In this document: positions 15,129-24,136 of the stretch, one piece after another | Position numbering within the stretch: position 1 is the first letter of the stretch | How the letters are laid out: each line of letters opens with the position of its first letter | DNA from: an uncultured Alphaproteobacteria bacterium | GTDB taxonomy: Bacteria > Pseudomonadota > Alphaproteobacteria > HIMB59 > GCA-002718135 | Reading direction: 5' to 3' | DNA length: 33,410 nucleotides | NCBI GenBank assembly: GCA_902561355.1 | Contig: CACEPG010000014.1 | Location: 1 to 33,410, forward strand | Translations under genes and position numbers: made by a program | The notes under the pieces: generated by a model | Databases searched by the model: none | What the model was told of the DNA's origin: nothing | Seen by the model: only the letters and a program-made list of their open reading frames with translations

Positions 15129-17198
15129 ATGAGTGAAAAAAATTTAGATAAAAAAATTATTAATTTAATCAATATATATAATTCTAGTGATTATAACTCA
15201 GCTATTTTATTAGCTAATGAATTAATTGAGAAAAAAATAAACGAAAGCATAGTTTATAATATTCTTGGTGCATCATTGTCTTCAGTTAATCAACATAATC
15301 AGGCTATTAAAGCCTATAATGCTGCTATTTTAATTGATCCTAAAAATGAAGAACTTTATAGAAATCTTGGAAAATCACTTAGCATTATAGATAAGGATGA
15401 TGAAGCAATAAAAACTTTTGAAAAAGCTATCGAGTTAAAAAATAATAATGAAGATAGTTTTTTTAATATAGGTTTAATTTTTTTAAAAAAAAATAATTTT
15501 AACAAAAGTATTCATTATTTTAAATTAGCAATTGAGAAAAATAATAAATTTTTTCAAGCTTACTATAATTTAGGTATTATTTATTCCAAACAAGGGAATT
15601 TAAATCTAGCATCAACATTTTATTTAAAAGCAATTGGAGTGAATAAAAATTATTATAAAGCTCTTAACAATTTAGGCTCTATATATATTAAACTTAAATT
15701 AACAAATGAGGCTATTTTACAACTACAGAACGCAATAAAAGTTAAGCCAGATTATGTTGAGGCTTTATCAAATCTTGGCGTAGCTTATATGGAAATTAAA
15801 AAGTATAATATTGCTTTAAGTTATTTCGATCAAGCGCTAGCTGTAGATTCAAATTTTACACCAGCTATTGTGCAAAAAATATTTATAAATAGAAAAATAT
15901 GTAATTGGTCTGATGAAAGTTTTTTAGAAAATAATTTAAAATTAATAAATTCAGAAACAAAACCATTAACACCTTGGCAACTTCTTTCTTTAGAAGATGA
16001 TCCTGAAAAAGAATTTAAAAGAGCTGTAAGATATGCCAAATTATTTAGTCTTAAATCGAAAAAAATTGAAAATTACAATAATTCTAAAATACGCATAGGT
16101 TATTTTACTCCAGATTTTTTTAATCATGCAGGTATGATGAATATGGAAGGAATTTTTAAATATTATAACAAAGAAAAATTTGAAATTTATGGATTTGATT
16201 ATGGTGTAAATAACAATGATGACACCCATAATAGAATAAAAAAATATTTTGATAAATTTTACTATATTAACGATTATTCAGATTATGATGTTGCTAAATT
16301 AGCAAAAGAAAATAAAATTGATATTGCAATTCATCGTAATGGTTATAGTCAAAATGCAAGAACAAATATTTTTAGTTATAGAGTTGCTCCATTACAAGTA
16401 AATTTCTTGGGATATCAAGGCACAACAGGTTTAGATTTTATTGATTATATAGTTGCAGATAATGTAGTAATACCAAAAGATAATCAAAAATTTTATTCTG
16501 AAAAGATTATATATTTACCAAATAGTTATTATCCTACTTATAATGGCAGAAGTATTAGTCAAAAAAAGTTTCATAGAAAGTCTATTGGTATCGAAGAAGA
16601 CGCATTTGTTTTTTGTTCTTTTAATAATAGTTATAAAATTTCATCTAGAGAATTTGATATTTGGATGAGATTATTAGATAAATGTAAAGGTAGTTATTTA
16701 TTGTTATTAGTGAATGATGAAGAAACTAAAAAAAATTTATTAAGTGAAGTAAACAACACAAACACTAATCCCAATAAAATAAAGTTTTTAAATTTTATTA
16801 ATATTGAAGATCATTTAGCCAGACATAATTTAGCAGATCTTTATTTAGATACTTTTAATTATAATGGCCATACTTCAGTTATTGATGCATTGTATGCGGG
16901 GCTCCCAGTTATTACAAAGTTAGGAAATTCTTTTGCAGCTAGGGTGTGTGGCAGTATTTTAAATTCTTTTGCAATGGATCACATGGTTACTAATAATGAA
17001 AATGAATATGAACAATTAGCTTTAGAAATTTTCCATAATGTTGAATTATTTGAAAAAATAAAAAAAGAGGTAAAAAAGAATCGATTAAGTACAGATTTAT
17101 TTAATACTGAAAAATACGTCCGTAATTTAGAAAAAGCTTTTCTTTTAGCCCATGAGAATAAAAAAAATAAAAATATTATTGAAAATATTTATTTATAA
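15129..17198 (+). CDS. TPR-containing SPINDLY/OGT-like glycosyltransferase (GT41)
   Basis: This 689-aa protein has about six tetratricopeptide repeats at 40-250 (A-Y-x-x-A-I-x-x-x-P pattern), a linker and a GT41 catalytic region at about 315-670. Residues matching the O-GlcNAc transferase active site are visible: His333 in PDFFNHAG, the HRNGYSQNARTNIF and APLQVNFLGYQGT stretches, Lys503 in FNNSYK (UDP phosphate contact) and HTSVIDALYAGLPV. It probably transfers a sugar from UDP-GlcNAc or another nucleotide sugar to a protein bound by the TPRs. In bacteria, relatives often modify flagellins or surface proteins. Divergent gale-type epimerase next door could feed it. The acceptor is unknown. Confidence 0.9.
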   Translation: MSEKNLDKKIINLINIYNSSDYNSAILLANELIEKKINESIVYNILGASLSSVNQHNQAIKAYNAAILIDPKNEELYRNLGKSLSIIDKDDEAIKTFEKAIELKNNNEDSFFNIGLIFLKKNNFNKSIHYFKLAIEKNNKFFQAYYNLGIIYSKQGNLNLASTFYLKAIGVNKNYYKALNNLGSIYIKLKLTNEAILQLQNAIKVKPDYVEALSNLGVAYMEIKKYNIALSYFDQALAVDSNFTPAIVQKIFINRKICNWSDESFLENNLKLINSETKPLTPWQLLSLEDDPEKEFKRAVRYAKLFSLKSKKIENYNNSKIRIGYFTPDFFNHAGMMNMEGIFKYYNKEKFEIYGFDYGVNNNDDTHNRIKKYFDKFYYINDYSDYDVAKLAKENKIDIAIHRNGYSQNARTNIFSYRVAPLQVNFLGYQGTTGLDFIDYIVADNVVIPKDNQKFYSEKIIYLPNSYYPTYNGRSISQKKFHRKSIGIEEDAFVFCSFNNSYKISSREFDIWMRLLDKCKGSYLLLLVNDEETKKNLLSEVNNTNTNPNKIKFLNFINIEDHLARHNLADLYLDTFNYNGHTSVIDALYAGLPVITKLGNSFAARVCGSILNSFAMDHMVTNNENEYEQLALEIFHNVELFEKIKKEVKKNRLSTDLFNTEKYVRNLEKAFLLAHENKKNKNIIENIYL

Positions 17199-17274
17199 AA
17201 TGCTTTCTAAAAATTTAATAAAAATATAAAATGAAAATGTTTACTAAATAAATAATTATGTTAAAACTAAATTT

Positions 17275-18126
17275 ATGATACCTCTTTTGGATACACACCA
17301 ACATCTTGTTTATAGAAATGAAGCTAATTATAGTTGGACGAAAGATATTCCTCCATTGGCAACTGAAGATTTTACAGTTGATAGTTATATAAGCCTTACA
17401 AAAGACTTGGGTATTGGAGGAACTTTATTTATGGAAACTGGAGTAGATGACCCTGACTATCAAAAAGAAGCACATTTTATCAAATCTTTAATGGATGATA
17501 ACAAAAATGGTATAAAGGGTTTAATACTTTCAATTCGACCTGAAGAAGATGATAACTTTGATAGCTGGCTTGAAGAAACTTTATCAATGGGAGTATCTGG
17601 ATTTAGAAGAATTCTTCATGTTATGCCAGATGATACATCTAAAAGTGCAGTATTTAGAAATAATGTAAAAAAAATTGGAAATGCCGGCAAGCCTTTTGAT
17701 ATATGTTATCTCCCAACCCAGTTAAAAATCGCTGTAGATTTTGCCAAAGTATGTGATGATATGCATTTAGTTTTAAATCATTGTGGAGTCCCATCCATAG
17801 CTGCCGGTGAGATTGATCAGTGGGGTAAAGATATAAAAGAACTTTCTCAATTGCCAAATGTCATTTGCAAGCTATCTGGTTTAATGGCTTATTGTGCTCC
17901 TGGAACTTCATCTTTAGAAACTATTAAACCTTATGTTGATCATGTGCTTAATTGTTTTGGAGCAGATAGAATAGTTTGGGGCAGTGATTGGCCAGTAGTT
18001 AATCTAGGAAAAGGAATTCAAGAGTGGATTAAGGTAACAAGAGAAATTCTATCTAATTTATCTAAAAGTGAAGCGGAATCAATTGGTTATTTAAATGCTC
18101 AAAACATTTATAAGGTAAATTTATAA
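17275..18126 (+). CDS. Amidohydrolase-2 family hydrolase, sugar-lactonase (L-fuconolactonase)-like
   Basis: This 283-aa TIM-barrel metal hydrolase has His8-x-His10 in DTHQHL, His169 in NHCG and Asp238 in GSDWPV, the ligand and base pattern of COG3618 amidohydrolases such as L-fuconolactonase and 2-pyrone-4,6-dicarboxylate lactonase. It would open a lactone in the cytoplasm. It lies 76 bp after the OGT-like gene and 34 bp before an aldose-epimerase-like gene. The mutarotase, dehydrogenase and dehydratase genes at 20-22.6 kb make the sugar-lactone reading likelier than an aromatic one. That link is inferred. Confidence 0.82.
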   Translation: MIPLLDTHQHLVYRNEANYSWTKDIPPLATEDFTVDSYISLTKDLGIGGTLFMETGVDDPDYQKEAHFIKSLMDDNKNGIKGLILSIRPEEDDNFDSWLEETLSMGVSGFRRILHVMPDDTSKSAVFRNNVKKIGNAGKPFDICYLPTQLKIAVDFAKVCDDMHLVLNHCGVPSIAAGEIDQWGKDIKELSQLPNVICKLSGLMAYCAPGTSSLETIKPYVDHVLNCFGADRIVWGSDWPVVNLGKGIQEWIKVTREILSNLSKSEAESIGYLNAQNIYKVNL

Positions 18127-18160
18127 TAAATTTAAACTAAAGTTTTTCTAGTTTATAAAA

Positions 18161-19033
18161 ATGAATTCCATAATTATTCAAAATAAATTCCTATATTTAG
18201 AGTTATCAGCTGAAATGGGAGCAAGTGTTATTAAGTTTTTTGATAAAAGAAAAAAAATTGATATTTTTCGGCCCTTTCCAAAAGAAAAAAGAATAAGTAA
18301 ATATAATTCATATTTTACTGGTTATTTTGCAACAGCTCCTTATTTTGGCGCTATTCAAAAAAAATCATTTTTTTTTAAAAATAAATATATTTCTTTACCT
18401 AAAACACATATTCTTGAGCCACACACTATCCATGGTGAGGGATGGGTTAATAAATGGAAAATAGCCAATTTAAATCAAAATTCAGTGGAATTAGTTTTCA
18501 AACATAATGGAAAAAATTCTTTCCCATACTCTTATAAAGTCAAACAATTATTTAAATTAAATAATAATTCTTTAAGTATTTCTATTTCACTTGATAATAT
18601 AGATAAAAATAATTTTTATTGTGGTATTGGTTTTCATCCATGGTTTAATTTAAGTAAGAACTCAAAAATCTATTCCAATAATTTTTTATTTTTAAAAAAG
18701 AAAAAAGACAATACATTCAGTAAAAAAAAATTTATTAAAAAAAATTATATCGATCTAAATAAATATAAAACTGATACAACTTTTTTAAATTGGATTGGAA
18801 AATCTAAGCTAAAAATAAATAACAACTTATCAATAAATATCAAAAATAAGAAAAATGTTAGTAATTTACATGTATATTCGCCTGCTAAGAAAAATTTTTT
18901 TTGTATAGAGCCTGTTACAAATCATAGAGATTCTTATTATATAAAAAAATTAGGCAGTCAATTTCATGGGTTAAAGAACTTAAAACCAAAAAAGACATTT
19001 AAAGCCTCTGTTGAATTTGAAATTCTCAATTAA
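18161..19033 (+). CDS. Aldose 1-epimerase-like protein
   Basis: This 290-aa beta-sandwich protein follows the GalM/YihR pattern: a hydrophobic start ending in AEMGASVIKF, His91 in TIHGEGWVN, His159 in GFHPWF and a late Glu in FCIEPVTN. These positions match the catalytic histidines and glutamate of mutarotases. It interconverts sugar anomers. Codon use is extremely A+T-rich and lysine-heavy. It ends 3 bp from the convergent MetE-like gene, so no terminator fits between them. Its specificity is unknown, but the lactonase and rhamnose-mutarotase-like neighbours point to a sugar degradation locus. Confidence 0.82.
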   Translation: MNSIIIQNKFLYLELSAEMGASVIKFFDKRKKIDIFRPFPKEKRISKYNSYFTGYFATAPYFGAIQKKSFFFKNKYISLPKTHILEPHTIHGEGWVNKWKIANLNQNSVELVFKHNGKNSFPYSYKVKQLFKLNNNSLSISISLDNIDKNNFYCGIGFHPWFNLSKNSKIYSNNFLFLKKKKDNTFSKKKFIKKNYIDLNKYKTDTTFLNWIGKSKLKINNNLSINIKNKKNVSNLHVYSPAKKNFFCIEPVTNHRDSYYIKKLGSQFHGLKNLKPKKTFKASVEFEILN

Positions 19034-19036
19034 TAA

Positions 19037-20077
19037 TTAATATTTTTTTCTCAATATTGTTGCTGCTTCTACTAATTTTTTTAGTTTTGCCCTAGTTATT
19101 TCAATCGGTACATGACCAAAACCACATTCGCTTGTTAGTAATATTTTTTCAGGATTAAAGAACTTTAATAACGGCTGAGTAAATTTCTCTACTTCTTCAA
19201 CACTTTCTGTTTTATCAATACGTTGATCAATGACACCAGCAGACAAAGATCCTTTAAAATCCCATTCTTTAAAAATATCTAACATTGGATAGTGAAGGCT
19301 GCAGTGTTCTAAATGAATTTCATCTATATTTAATTTTTTAAAAGCATTTATCATTTCAGTATATCTTCCAAAAAAACCTCTTTTTCTGTGTGCATTTCCT
19401 CCGCAAATATGTAAATTAAATTTTATTCCAGGGAATTTTTTTATAATGTAGTTTAAAACATCAGCTCCCCATTCTGATTCAGCAACATTTTCTGTCCACA
19501 CTGGTTCATCAAATTGTATGTAATTACACCCTTCATTACACACTTGTTCTAACTCTTCGATTAAAATATCTGCATAAGCAAATGCTAAAGATTTATCATC
19601 AGGATAAAGATCTGTTCGTTCATTAACACTAAAACGTGAGAGCAAGTGAGGGCCAGTTATTGTTTGCTTAACTTCAATATGTTCTGGAGTATTTAATCTA
19701 GCCGTTTTCCATTTTTGTGCAAGTTTAGTATTTAAATTTTTTAATTCACTTTTAATAACTGCACATTCAACACCAAAACCTTTATCACCATGAGTTTTAC
19801 TTAAATCAACATTATCTAAAGAGCCTCCAACAGAAAAGTTTTTATATTTTTTATTGATAGCATCGACTCCTGTAGTTCTGAGTTGATAAAACCAATACAT
19901 ATTTTCTCTATAACCCTCACCATCAGTAATAATATCAAGTCCTAGTTCAGACTGTTCTTTTACAGCCCATTTAACCATCTCTAATGCTTGTTCATCATCC
20001 ACAGATGATTTTCTTAATGTATCTTTTTGCATTTCTTTTCTTGGATAGCTTCCAGTTACTGTAGTTAAAAACTTCAT
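19037..20077 (-). CDS. MetE C-terminal-like methyltransferase (cobalamin-independent methionine synthase family)
   Basis: This 346-aa protein corresponds only to the C-terminal catalytic barrel of MetE. All four zinc ligands are present: His223-x-Cys225 in NLHICGG, Glu257 in HLEH and Cys318 in TSECGFG. The VTGSYPR start and FDEPVWTE motif are also family features. The zinc activates a thiol acceptor such as homocysteine. Short stand-alone versions use methyl donors other than polyglutamyl methyl-THF. It is last in a four-gene minus-strand operon with sugar-acid enzymes, 6 bp after the SDR gene, an unexpected setting for methionine synthesis. A role in dealing with a methylated substrate is possible but unproven. 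Confidence 0.85.
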   Translation of the reverse strand: MKFLTTVTGSYPRKEMQKDTLRKSSVDDEQALEMVKWAVKEQSELGLDIITDGEGYRENMYWFYQLRTTGVDAINKKYKNFSVGGSLDNVDLSKTHGDKGFGVECAVIKSELKNLNTKLAQKWKTARLNTPEHIEVKQTITGPHLLSRFSVNERTDLYPDDKSLAFAYADILIEELEQVCNEGCNYIQFDEPVWTENVAESEWGADVLNYIIKKFPGIKFNLHICGGNAHRKRGFFGRYTEMINAFKKLNIDEIHLEHCSLHYPMLDIFKEWDFKGSLSAGVIDQRIDKTESVEEVEKFTQPLLKFFNPEKILLTSECGFGHVPIEITRAKLKKLVEAATILRKKY

Positions 20078-20083
20078 AACAAT

Positions 20084-21052
20084 TTATTTCTGATTTGATG
20101 AACGAACCTCATCAATTAAACATTTAACCCCCTCTGCAAATGTGCGAGGAATAAAATCTATTTCTTTTCTTATTCTACTATCATCTTGATCATCAATTAG
20201 AGGGGTAAAAGTTTTTTCATTTAAAAAATTTATTTGTGCATCGGGAATAAATTTTTTTACTGTTGCTTCTAATTTGTGCCCATCAAGAGTTTCTGAGCCT
20301 GAATTAAAAGAAGAAAAATTTAATTTATCTTTAAGCGCAAGCCGAATTAATTGTTCAGCACAATCTTCAACATATATCCAATTATCTACATTATCTTTTG
20401 AAAATGGCAGATTTGCAACTTCACCCAATGCCGGTTTTGCAGCAAAATCTTCTGCCCAATTAATAGCTGTGTTTTGACGACCATAGCCAAATACAACCGA
20501 TGGTCTTGTGTAGGCTATGCTGCATCCATGTTTTTTAATATATTTTTCTGCCATGAACTCATTTAGTAGTTTCATTACTCCATATGTAAAGTGATGGTTA
20601 TCAATACCTGTATAATCTGTTTCTTTTATCGGTCTATTTCCAAAAACAGATTGTTTGGCTCCATATACTGTTTCACTACTTGCAAAAACTAATCTCCTAA
20701 TCTTATGTTTAACTAACATCTCAAAGATAGAAGTTGTTCCTAAAATATTAATTTTACTTGCTAAAAGAGGATTTTCTTCACAAATTGTTCCAATGCCATA
20801 AGCAAGATTTATTATACAGTCGAATTTATATTTTGAAAAAAGATTTTCAATATTTTCTTCATTCGTAATATCAAGTTTTTCAAATGTTAATAAATTTTTA
20901 TCAAATCCTAAATTTATATATTTTTTTTCAAGTTTCGATTTATTTTGATCTAAATCTAAATCAGCTGCTACGATAGGTATTTGTCTTTTCCCTAAATTTA
21001 GAACAACTCTGCTTCCAATAAAACCAGTAGCTCCTGTTACTAAAATAGTCAT
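20084..21052 (-). CDS. NAD-dependent epimerase/dehydratase (extended SDR)
   Basis: This 322-aa protein has a Rossmann TGATGFIGSR motif at 6-15, AADLDLDQ, INLAYG, catalytic Ser in FASSETVYG (about 123-131) and Tyr-x3-Lys in FTYGVMK, so the active site is complete. The family includes UDP-sugar epimerases and also uronate or deoxysugar dehydrogenases. Being between a MetE-like gene and an enolase-superfamily dehydratase, 2 and 6 bp away, it more likely acts as a catabolic sugar dehydrogenase or epimerase than in glycan synthesis. Confidence 0.85.
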   Translation of the reverse strand: MTILVTGATGFIGSRVVLNLGKRQIPIVAADLDLDQNKSKLEKKYINLGFDKNLLTFEKLDITNEENIENLFSKYKFDCIINLAYGIGTICEENPLLASKINILGTTSIFEMLVKHKIRRLVFASSETVYGAKQSVFGNRPIKETDYTGIDNHHFTYGVMKLLNEFMAEKYIKKHGCSIAYTRPSVVFGYGRQNTAINWAEDFAAKPALGEVANLPFSKDNVDNWIYVEDCAEQLIRLALKDKLNFSSFNSGSETLDGHKLEATVKKFIPDAQINFLNEKTFTPLIDDQDDSRIRKEIDFIPRTFAEGVKCLIDEVRSSNQK

Positions 21053-21054
21053 AA

Positions 21055-22233
21055 CTAAATAGTTAGTTTAATATCGTTATTAGATGTTGAGATCATAGTA
21101 TTGATTTTTTCTTTATATGGAAATTTTTTGATTAAATTTTTATCAAACTTTACACCTAATCCGTAACATTTTGGTTTGTCAACGTAACCATTACTTATTA
21201 GCAGCCTCTTGTTTTCAAATAAATAGTTATTGATTGGGTGATCCATAAAACAATATTCAGTAAAGGCTGAATTAGGAATAGTTAATCCAAAGTGAATACC
21301 TGCCATTATACTTATTGCACTCCCCCATGAATGCAGAGCAATTGGTTTATTGTGAATGTATGCTAAATCAGCAATTCTTCTTCCTTCAGTAAATCCAGAA
21401 GTAGCAATATCAAATTGCAAAACATCAAAAACGGCTGAATCTAAATAAGGTTTGAAAGCTCTTGCAGTAGGTATACTTTCTGCTCCTGCAATATTTAATC
21501 TAGTGGATCTTTTAATTTCACTATAACCTTTTAAGTTTTCAACTCTACAAGGTTCTTCAAAGAATAATATGTTATATTTTTCTAATTCTTTTGCCAAGTT
21601 TATAGAAACTTTTGTTGACCAAGGGTTAGCAGCTGAGCCTTGTACAGCATCAACTATAAGATCCATTTTATTGTTAAATTGTTTTTTAAAACTTGCTACA
21701 ATTTTAATAACTGAATTAGGATTCACAACTCTCATTTTGTAAACTCTAAAACCAAGTTTATATGCTTTTTTTGCATCTTTAATTAATTCATTACTTGATT
21801 CAAACAATCCGTTACTTGCATATATTCTTATTTTATCTTTATTAATTCCACCGAGAAGTTGGTAGACTGGTTGCTTCAGTTTTTTTCCTAATAAATCATA
21901 CATTGCGATGTTAATGCCACCCATTACGCCTATGCCAATTCCTTCTCTGTTCCAAAAAACACTCGAGCCATACATATTTTCCCAAGCTTTATTAATATTT
22001 TCGATATCAGTTCCCTTTAATAAATCTTTAAAATGTTGAACAAGACCAATAATAGGTTTGTGTGTGAATTGACCATGTGTAACTTCACCTAATCCATACT
22101 CACCTTTATTGTCTGTAATCTTTATTATAGGAACAATCATGTTTTCTACAACGCCAGCGCTATACCTATAATTTATTTTTTTTGGAAATGGATATTCAAG
22201 AAAAAAAACTTCAATGTTGTTTATTTTAGACAT
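21055..22233 (-). CDS. Enolase-superfamily dehydratase/racemase (mandelate racemase subgroup)
   Basis: This 392-aa protein has the two-domain enolase-superfamily form: an N-terminal capping domain (about 1-130) and a barrel. Visible catalytic residues are Lys166-x-Arg168 in VYKMRVV, metal ligands Asp195, Glu226 and Glu252 (VDAVQG, FFEEPC, AGAES) and His301 in IALHSWG. Lys and His on opposite faces fit mandelate-racemase-type acid sugar dehydratases such as rhamnonate, fuconate or galactonate dehydratase. It lies 32 bp downstream of the rhamnose-mutarotase-like gene and 2 bp upstream of the SDR gene. The sugar acid remains to be identified. Confidence 0.88.
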   Translation of the reverse strand: MSKINNIEVFFLEYPFPKKINYRYSAGVVENMIVPIIKITDNKGEYGLGEVTHGQFTHKPIIGLVQHFKDLLKGTDIENINKAWENMYGSSVFWNREGIGIGVMGGINIAMYDLLGKKLKQPVYQLLGGINKDKIRIYASNGLFESSNELIKDAKKAYKLGFRVYKMRVVNPNSVIKIVASFKKQFNNKMDLIVDAVQGSAANPWSTKVSINLAKELEKYNILFFEEPCRVENLKGYSEIKRSTRLNIAGAESIPTARAFKPYLDSAVFDVLQFDIATSGFTEGRRIADLAYIHNKPIALHSWGSAISIMAGIHFGLTIPNSAFTEYCFMDHPINNYLFENKRLLISNGYVDKPKCYGLGVKFDKNLIKKFPYKEKINTMISTSNNDIKLTI

Positions 22234-22265
22234 TTTAAAATAATTCGTAGATGATTTTTGATTAA

Positions 22266-22595
22266 TTATTCCATATAAAATATTTCATCCATCATTACCC
22301 ATGAGTTGTTATCTTCATTATTAGGAAATGGATTAAAACAATCTATCATTAATTTTGTCCATTTATCGACAATAGGAATTTTTTGCATTTCAGCCATATC
22401 TTGGTCAAAGTTATCCCCGTCATATTCAAGATAGCCAAACATAAAATCTTCTTTAAGATATATGCTATAATTTTTTACTTTTATTTTCTTTAATTCAATA
22501 AGTACTTCTGGCCAAACATTTGCATGATTTTCAATATAGAACTCTCTTTTTTCTTCTTTTAACCTTACAGCCATGGCAAATCTTTTTGTAGTCAT
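22266..22595 (-). CDS. L-rhamnose mutarotase-like protein (RhaM family)
   Basis: This 109-aa ferredoxin-like-fold protein has all RhaM marks: RFAMAVRLKEEK at the start, His in YIENHANVWPEV (proton donor position), NYSIYLKEDFMFGYLEYDG in the centre and a C-terminal WVMMDEIFYME. It speeds anomer exchange of L-rhamnose, and relatives act on L-fucose or other deoxysugars. It leads the minus-strand operon and diverges from the ABC operon across 126 bp, so uptake and first processing of the same sugar are probably co-regulated. Assignment to the family is firm; the sugar is not. Confidence 0.9.
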   Translation of the reverse strand: MTTKRFAMAVRLKEEKREFYIENHANVWPEVLIELKKIKVKNYSIYLKEDFMFGYLEYDGDNFDQDMAEMQKIPIVDKWTKLMIDCFNPFPNNEDNNSWVMMDEIFYME

Positions 22596-22616
22596 ACGTT
22601 CCCTTTATAATATTAT

Positions 22617-22645
22617 TGAATATTTATAAATAAATATAATATTCA
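22617..22645. promoter_or_regulatory. Candidate operator: palindrome TGAATATT-N13-AATATTCA
   Basis: A perfect 8-bp inverted repeat (29 bp in all) lies in the divergent intergenic region, 21 bp upstream of the mutarotase start and 76 bp before the binding-protein start. The position suits control of both operons by a dimeric regulator. The IclR-type gene at 28022 is the obvious candidate. A+T-richness weakens the statistical weight. Confidence 0.45.
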
Positions 22646-22721
22646 TATATAAAAATTACTATATTTTCTCCTTTTAAATTTACAGATAGCGTGTAATATC
22701 CACAAAGAATTGGAGGAGAAT

Positions 22722-24074
22722 ATGAAATTATTTAAAAGTTTTTTAATAGTAATCTCTATTTTCTCTATTCCATTTAGTGTCTTTGCTGTTGATAAAAGTT
22801 TTCCTAACGACAAAGTAACTATGTGGGGAGATTATAGCGGAATTACTCTTGATGTAAAACTTATCGGTGGAGCACCATATGATCCACTTTACGAAGTAAT
22901 GATTCCTATTTGGGAAGAGAAGACTGGTGGTAAAGTTTCTATCTTATCAAAGAAAAGTCACTTTGAATTAGATAAAGAAATAAAACAAGATATCGCTGCA
23001 GGTAACATTAGTTATTGTGTTGTATCTAACCATACTAGTTTCGCAACTCAGTATGGAGACATCTACAGAGATTTAAATGGAATTGTTCCAGGTGATTTTT
23101 TATCTGAATTTGTACCACTTGTTCTTGATCACTCAACTGTTGATGGTCGTTTAGTTCAACTTCCACAACACAGTGATGTAAGCAATCTTTGGTATATAAA
23201 AAGTATTTACGAAGATGCAGATAATAAAAAAAGATTCAAAGCTGAGTACGGTTATGACTTAGCTCCACCAGAAACTTTAGAACAGTGGAAAGAACAAGCT
23301 ATATTTTGGTCTGATCCACCTAATTTTTATGGAACACAATATGTTGGCAAAGAAGAAGCTATTACAGGTCGTTTTTATGAGCTAGTAATTGCTGAAGGCG
23401 GTGCATTATTTGATGATGAATGGCGACCAACTTTCAATGATGAGGCTGGTCAAAGAGCTCTTCAATGGTTTGTTGATCTTTACAATGCTCAAGCAGTTCC
23501 AGCAGGGGTGTTAAACTATCTTTGGGATGAAACTGGTCTTGGCTTTGCTAGTGGAACAGTTGCTCTTAACCTTGATTGGGGTGGATGGGGTGCATACTTC
23601 AATAGTGAAGATTCTAAAATAGGTGGTGATGTAGGATTAGTTAGATTTCCTATGGGATCAGGAGGAAAAAGAGGAGGCTGGTCAGGCTCTCATACTTATT
23701 CAATCCTTAATGGTTGTCCCGATGAAAATTTAGAAGCAGCTGCTTCGTTGATTTGGATATTAACTAATCATGAAGCACAAATGCATGAAGCTAGAGGAGG
23801 AAAACTTCCAACTATGAATAGAGTTTGGGATGATATTGCAAGTGAAATGAATGCTGAAGGAAATGCATTCATGAGCGATCTTTTCTCAACTTTTAAAGCT
23901 TCTATGGCTGAAGACGCATTTACACCTCCACTAATTCCAGAGTGGATTCCTTTTTCAAATATAATTTTCCCTGAATTGCAAGCTGCAATAGTGGGTGATA
24001 AAACTGTAAAGGAAGCATTAGATGCTGCAGCAAAAGAAACTGACTACTTAATGCAAGACGCTGGTTATTACTAA
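22722..24074 (+). CDS. ABC transporter extracellular solute-binding protein (family 1, carbohydrate type)
   Basis: This 450-aa periplasmic binding protein has a signal peptide (MKLFKSFLIVISIFS, cleavage plausible after SVFA near residue 22). The mature part carries typical family 1 segments: IPIWEEKTGGKV, ATQYGDIYRDLNG and LNLDWGGWGAYF, with many Trp residues able to stack on sugar. The start is the ATG at 22722, with GGAGG at 22712-22716. A TTG four codons earlier overlaps the ribosome site and is rejected. It is first in a plus-strand operon with two permeases and an ATPase, and a strong hairpin follows it, as expected for a protein made in excess. Confidence 0.92.
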   Translation: MKLFKSFLIVISIFSIPFSVFAVDKSFPNDKVTMWGDYSGITLDVKLIGGAPYDPLYEVMIPIWEEKTGGKVSILSKKSHFELDKEIKQDIAAGNISYCVVSNHTSFATQYGDIYRDLNGIVPGDFLSEFVPLVLDHSTVDGRLVQLPQHSDVSNLWYIKSIYEDADNKKRFKAEYGYDLAPPETLEQWKEQAIFWSDPPNFYGTQYVGKEEAITGRFYELVIAEGGALFDDEWRPTFNDEAGQRALQWFVDLYNAQAVPAGVLNYLWDETGLGFASGTVALNLDWGGWGAYFNSEDSKIGGDVGLVRFPMGSGGKRGGWSGSHTYSILNGCPDENLEAAASLIWILTNHEAQMHEARGGKLPTMNRVWDDIASEMNAEGNAFMSDLFSTFKASMAEDAFTPPLIPEWIPFSNIIFPELQAAIVGDKTVKEALDAAAKETDYLMQDAGYY

Positions 24075-24085
24075 GCCTCTTTCTT

Positions 24086-24115
24086 TTAACTACCCCTTTT
24101 TTAAGGGGTAGTTAA
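24086..24115 (+). terminator. Strong hairpin after the binding-protein gene (attenuator or mRNA stabiliser)
   Basis: A perfect 13-bp stem, TTAACTACCCCTT with AAGGGGTAGTTAA, closes a TTTT loop. It starts 11 bp after the stop codon and is followed by ATTTAATC and a T-rich tract. It lies inside an operon, so partial termination or 3' protection would raise binding protein over permease. This is the clearest hairpin in the window. Confidence 0.75.
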
Positions 24116-24136
24116 ATTTAATCTATTTTTTATTTT

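Noticed and set aside
22710-22721. TTG start four codons upstream of the binding-protein gene
   Set aside because: The codon overlaps the GGAGG ribosome binding site. The ATG at 22722 has ideal spacing and gives a clean signal peptide.
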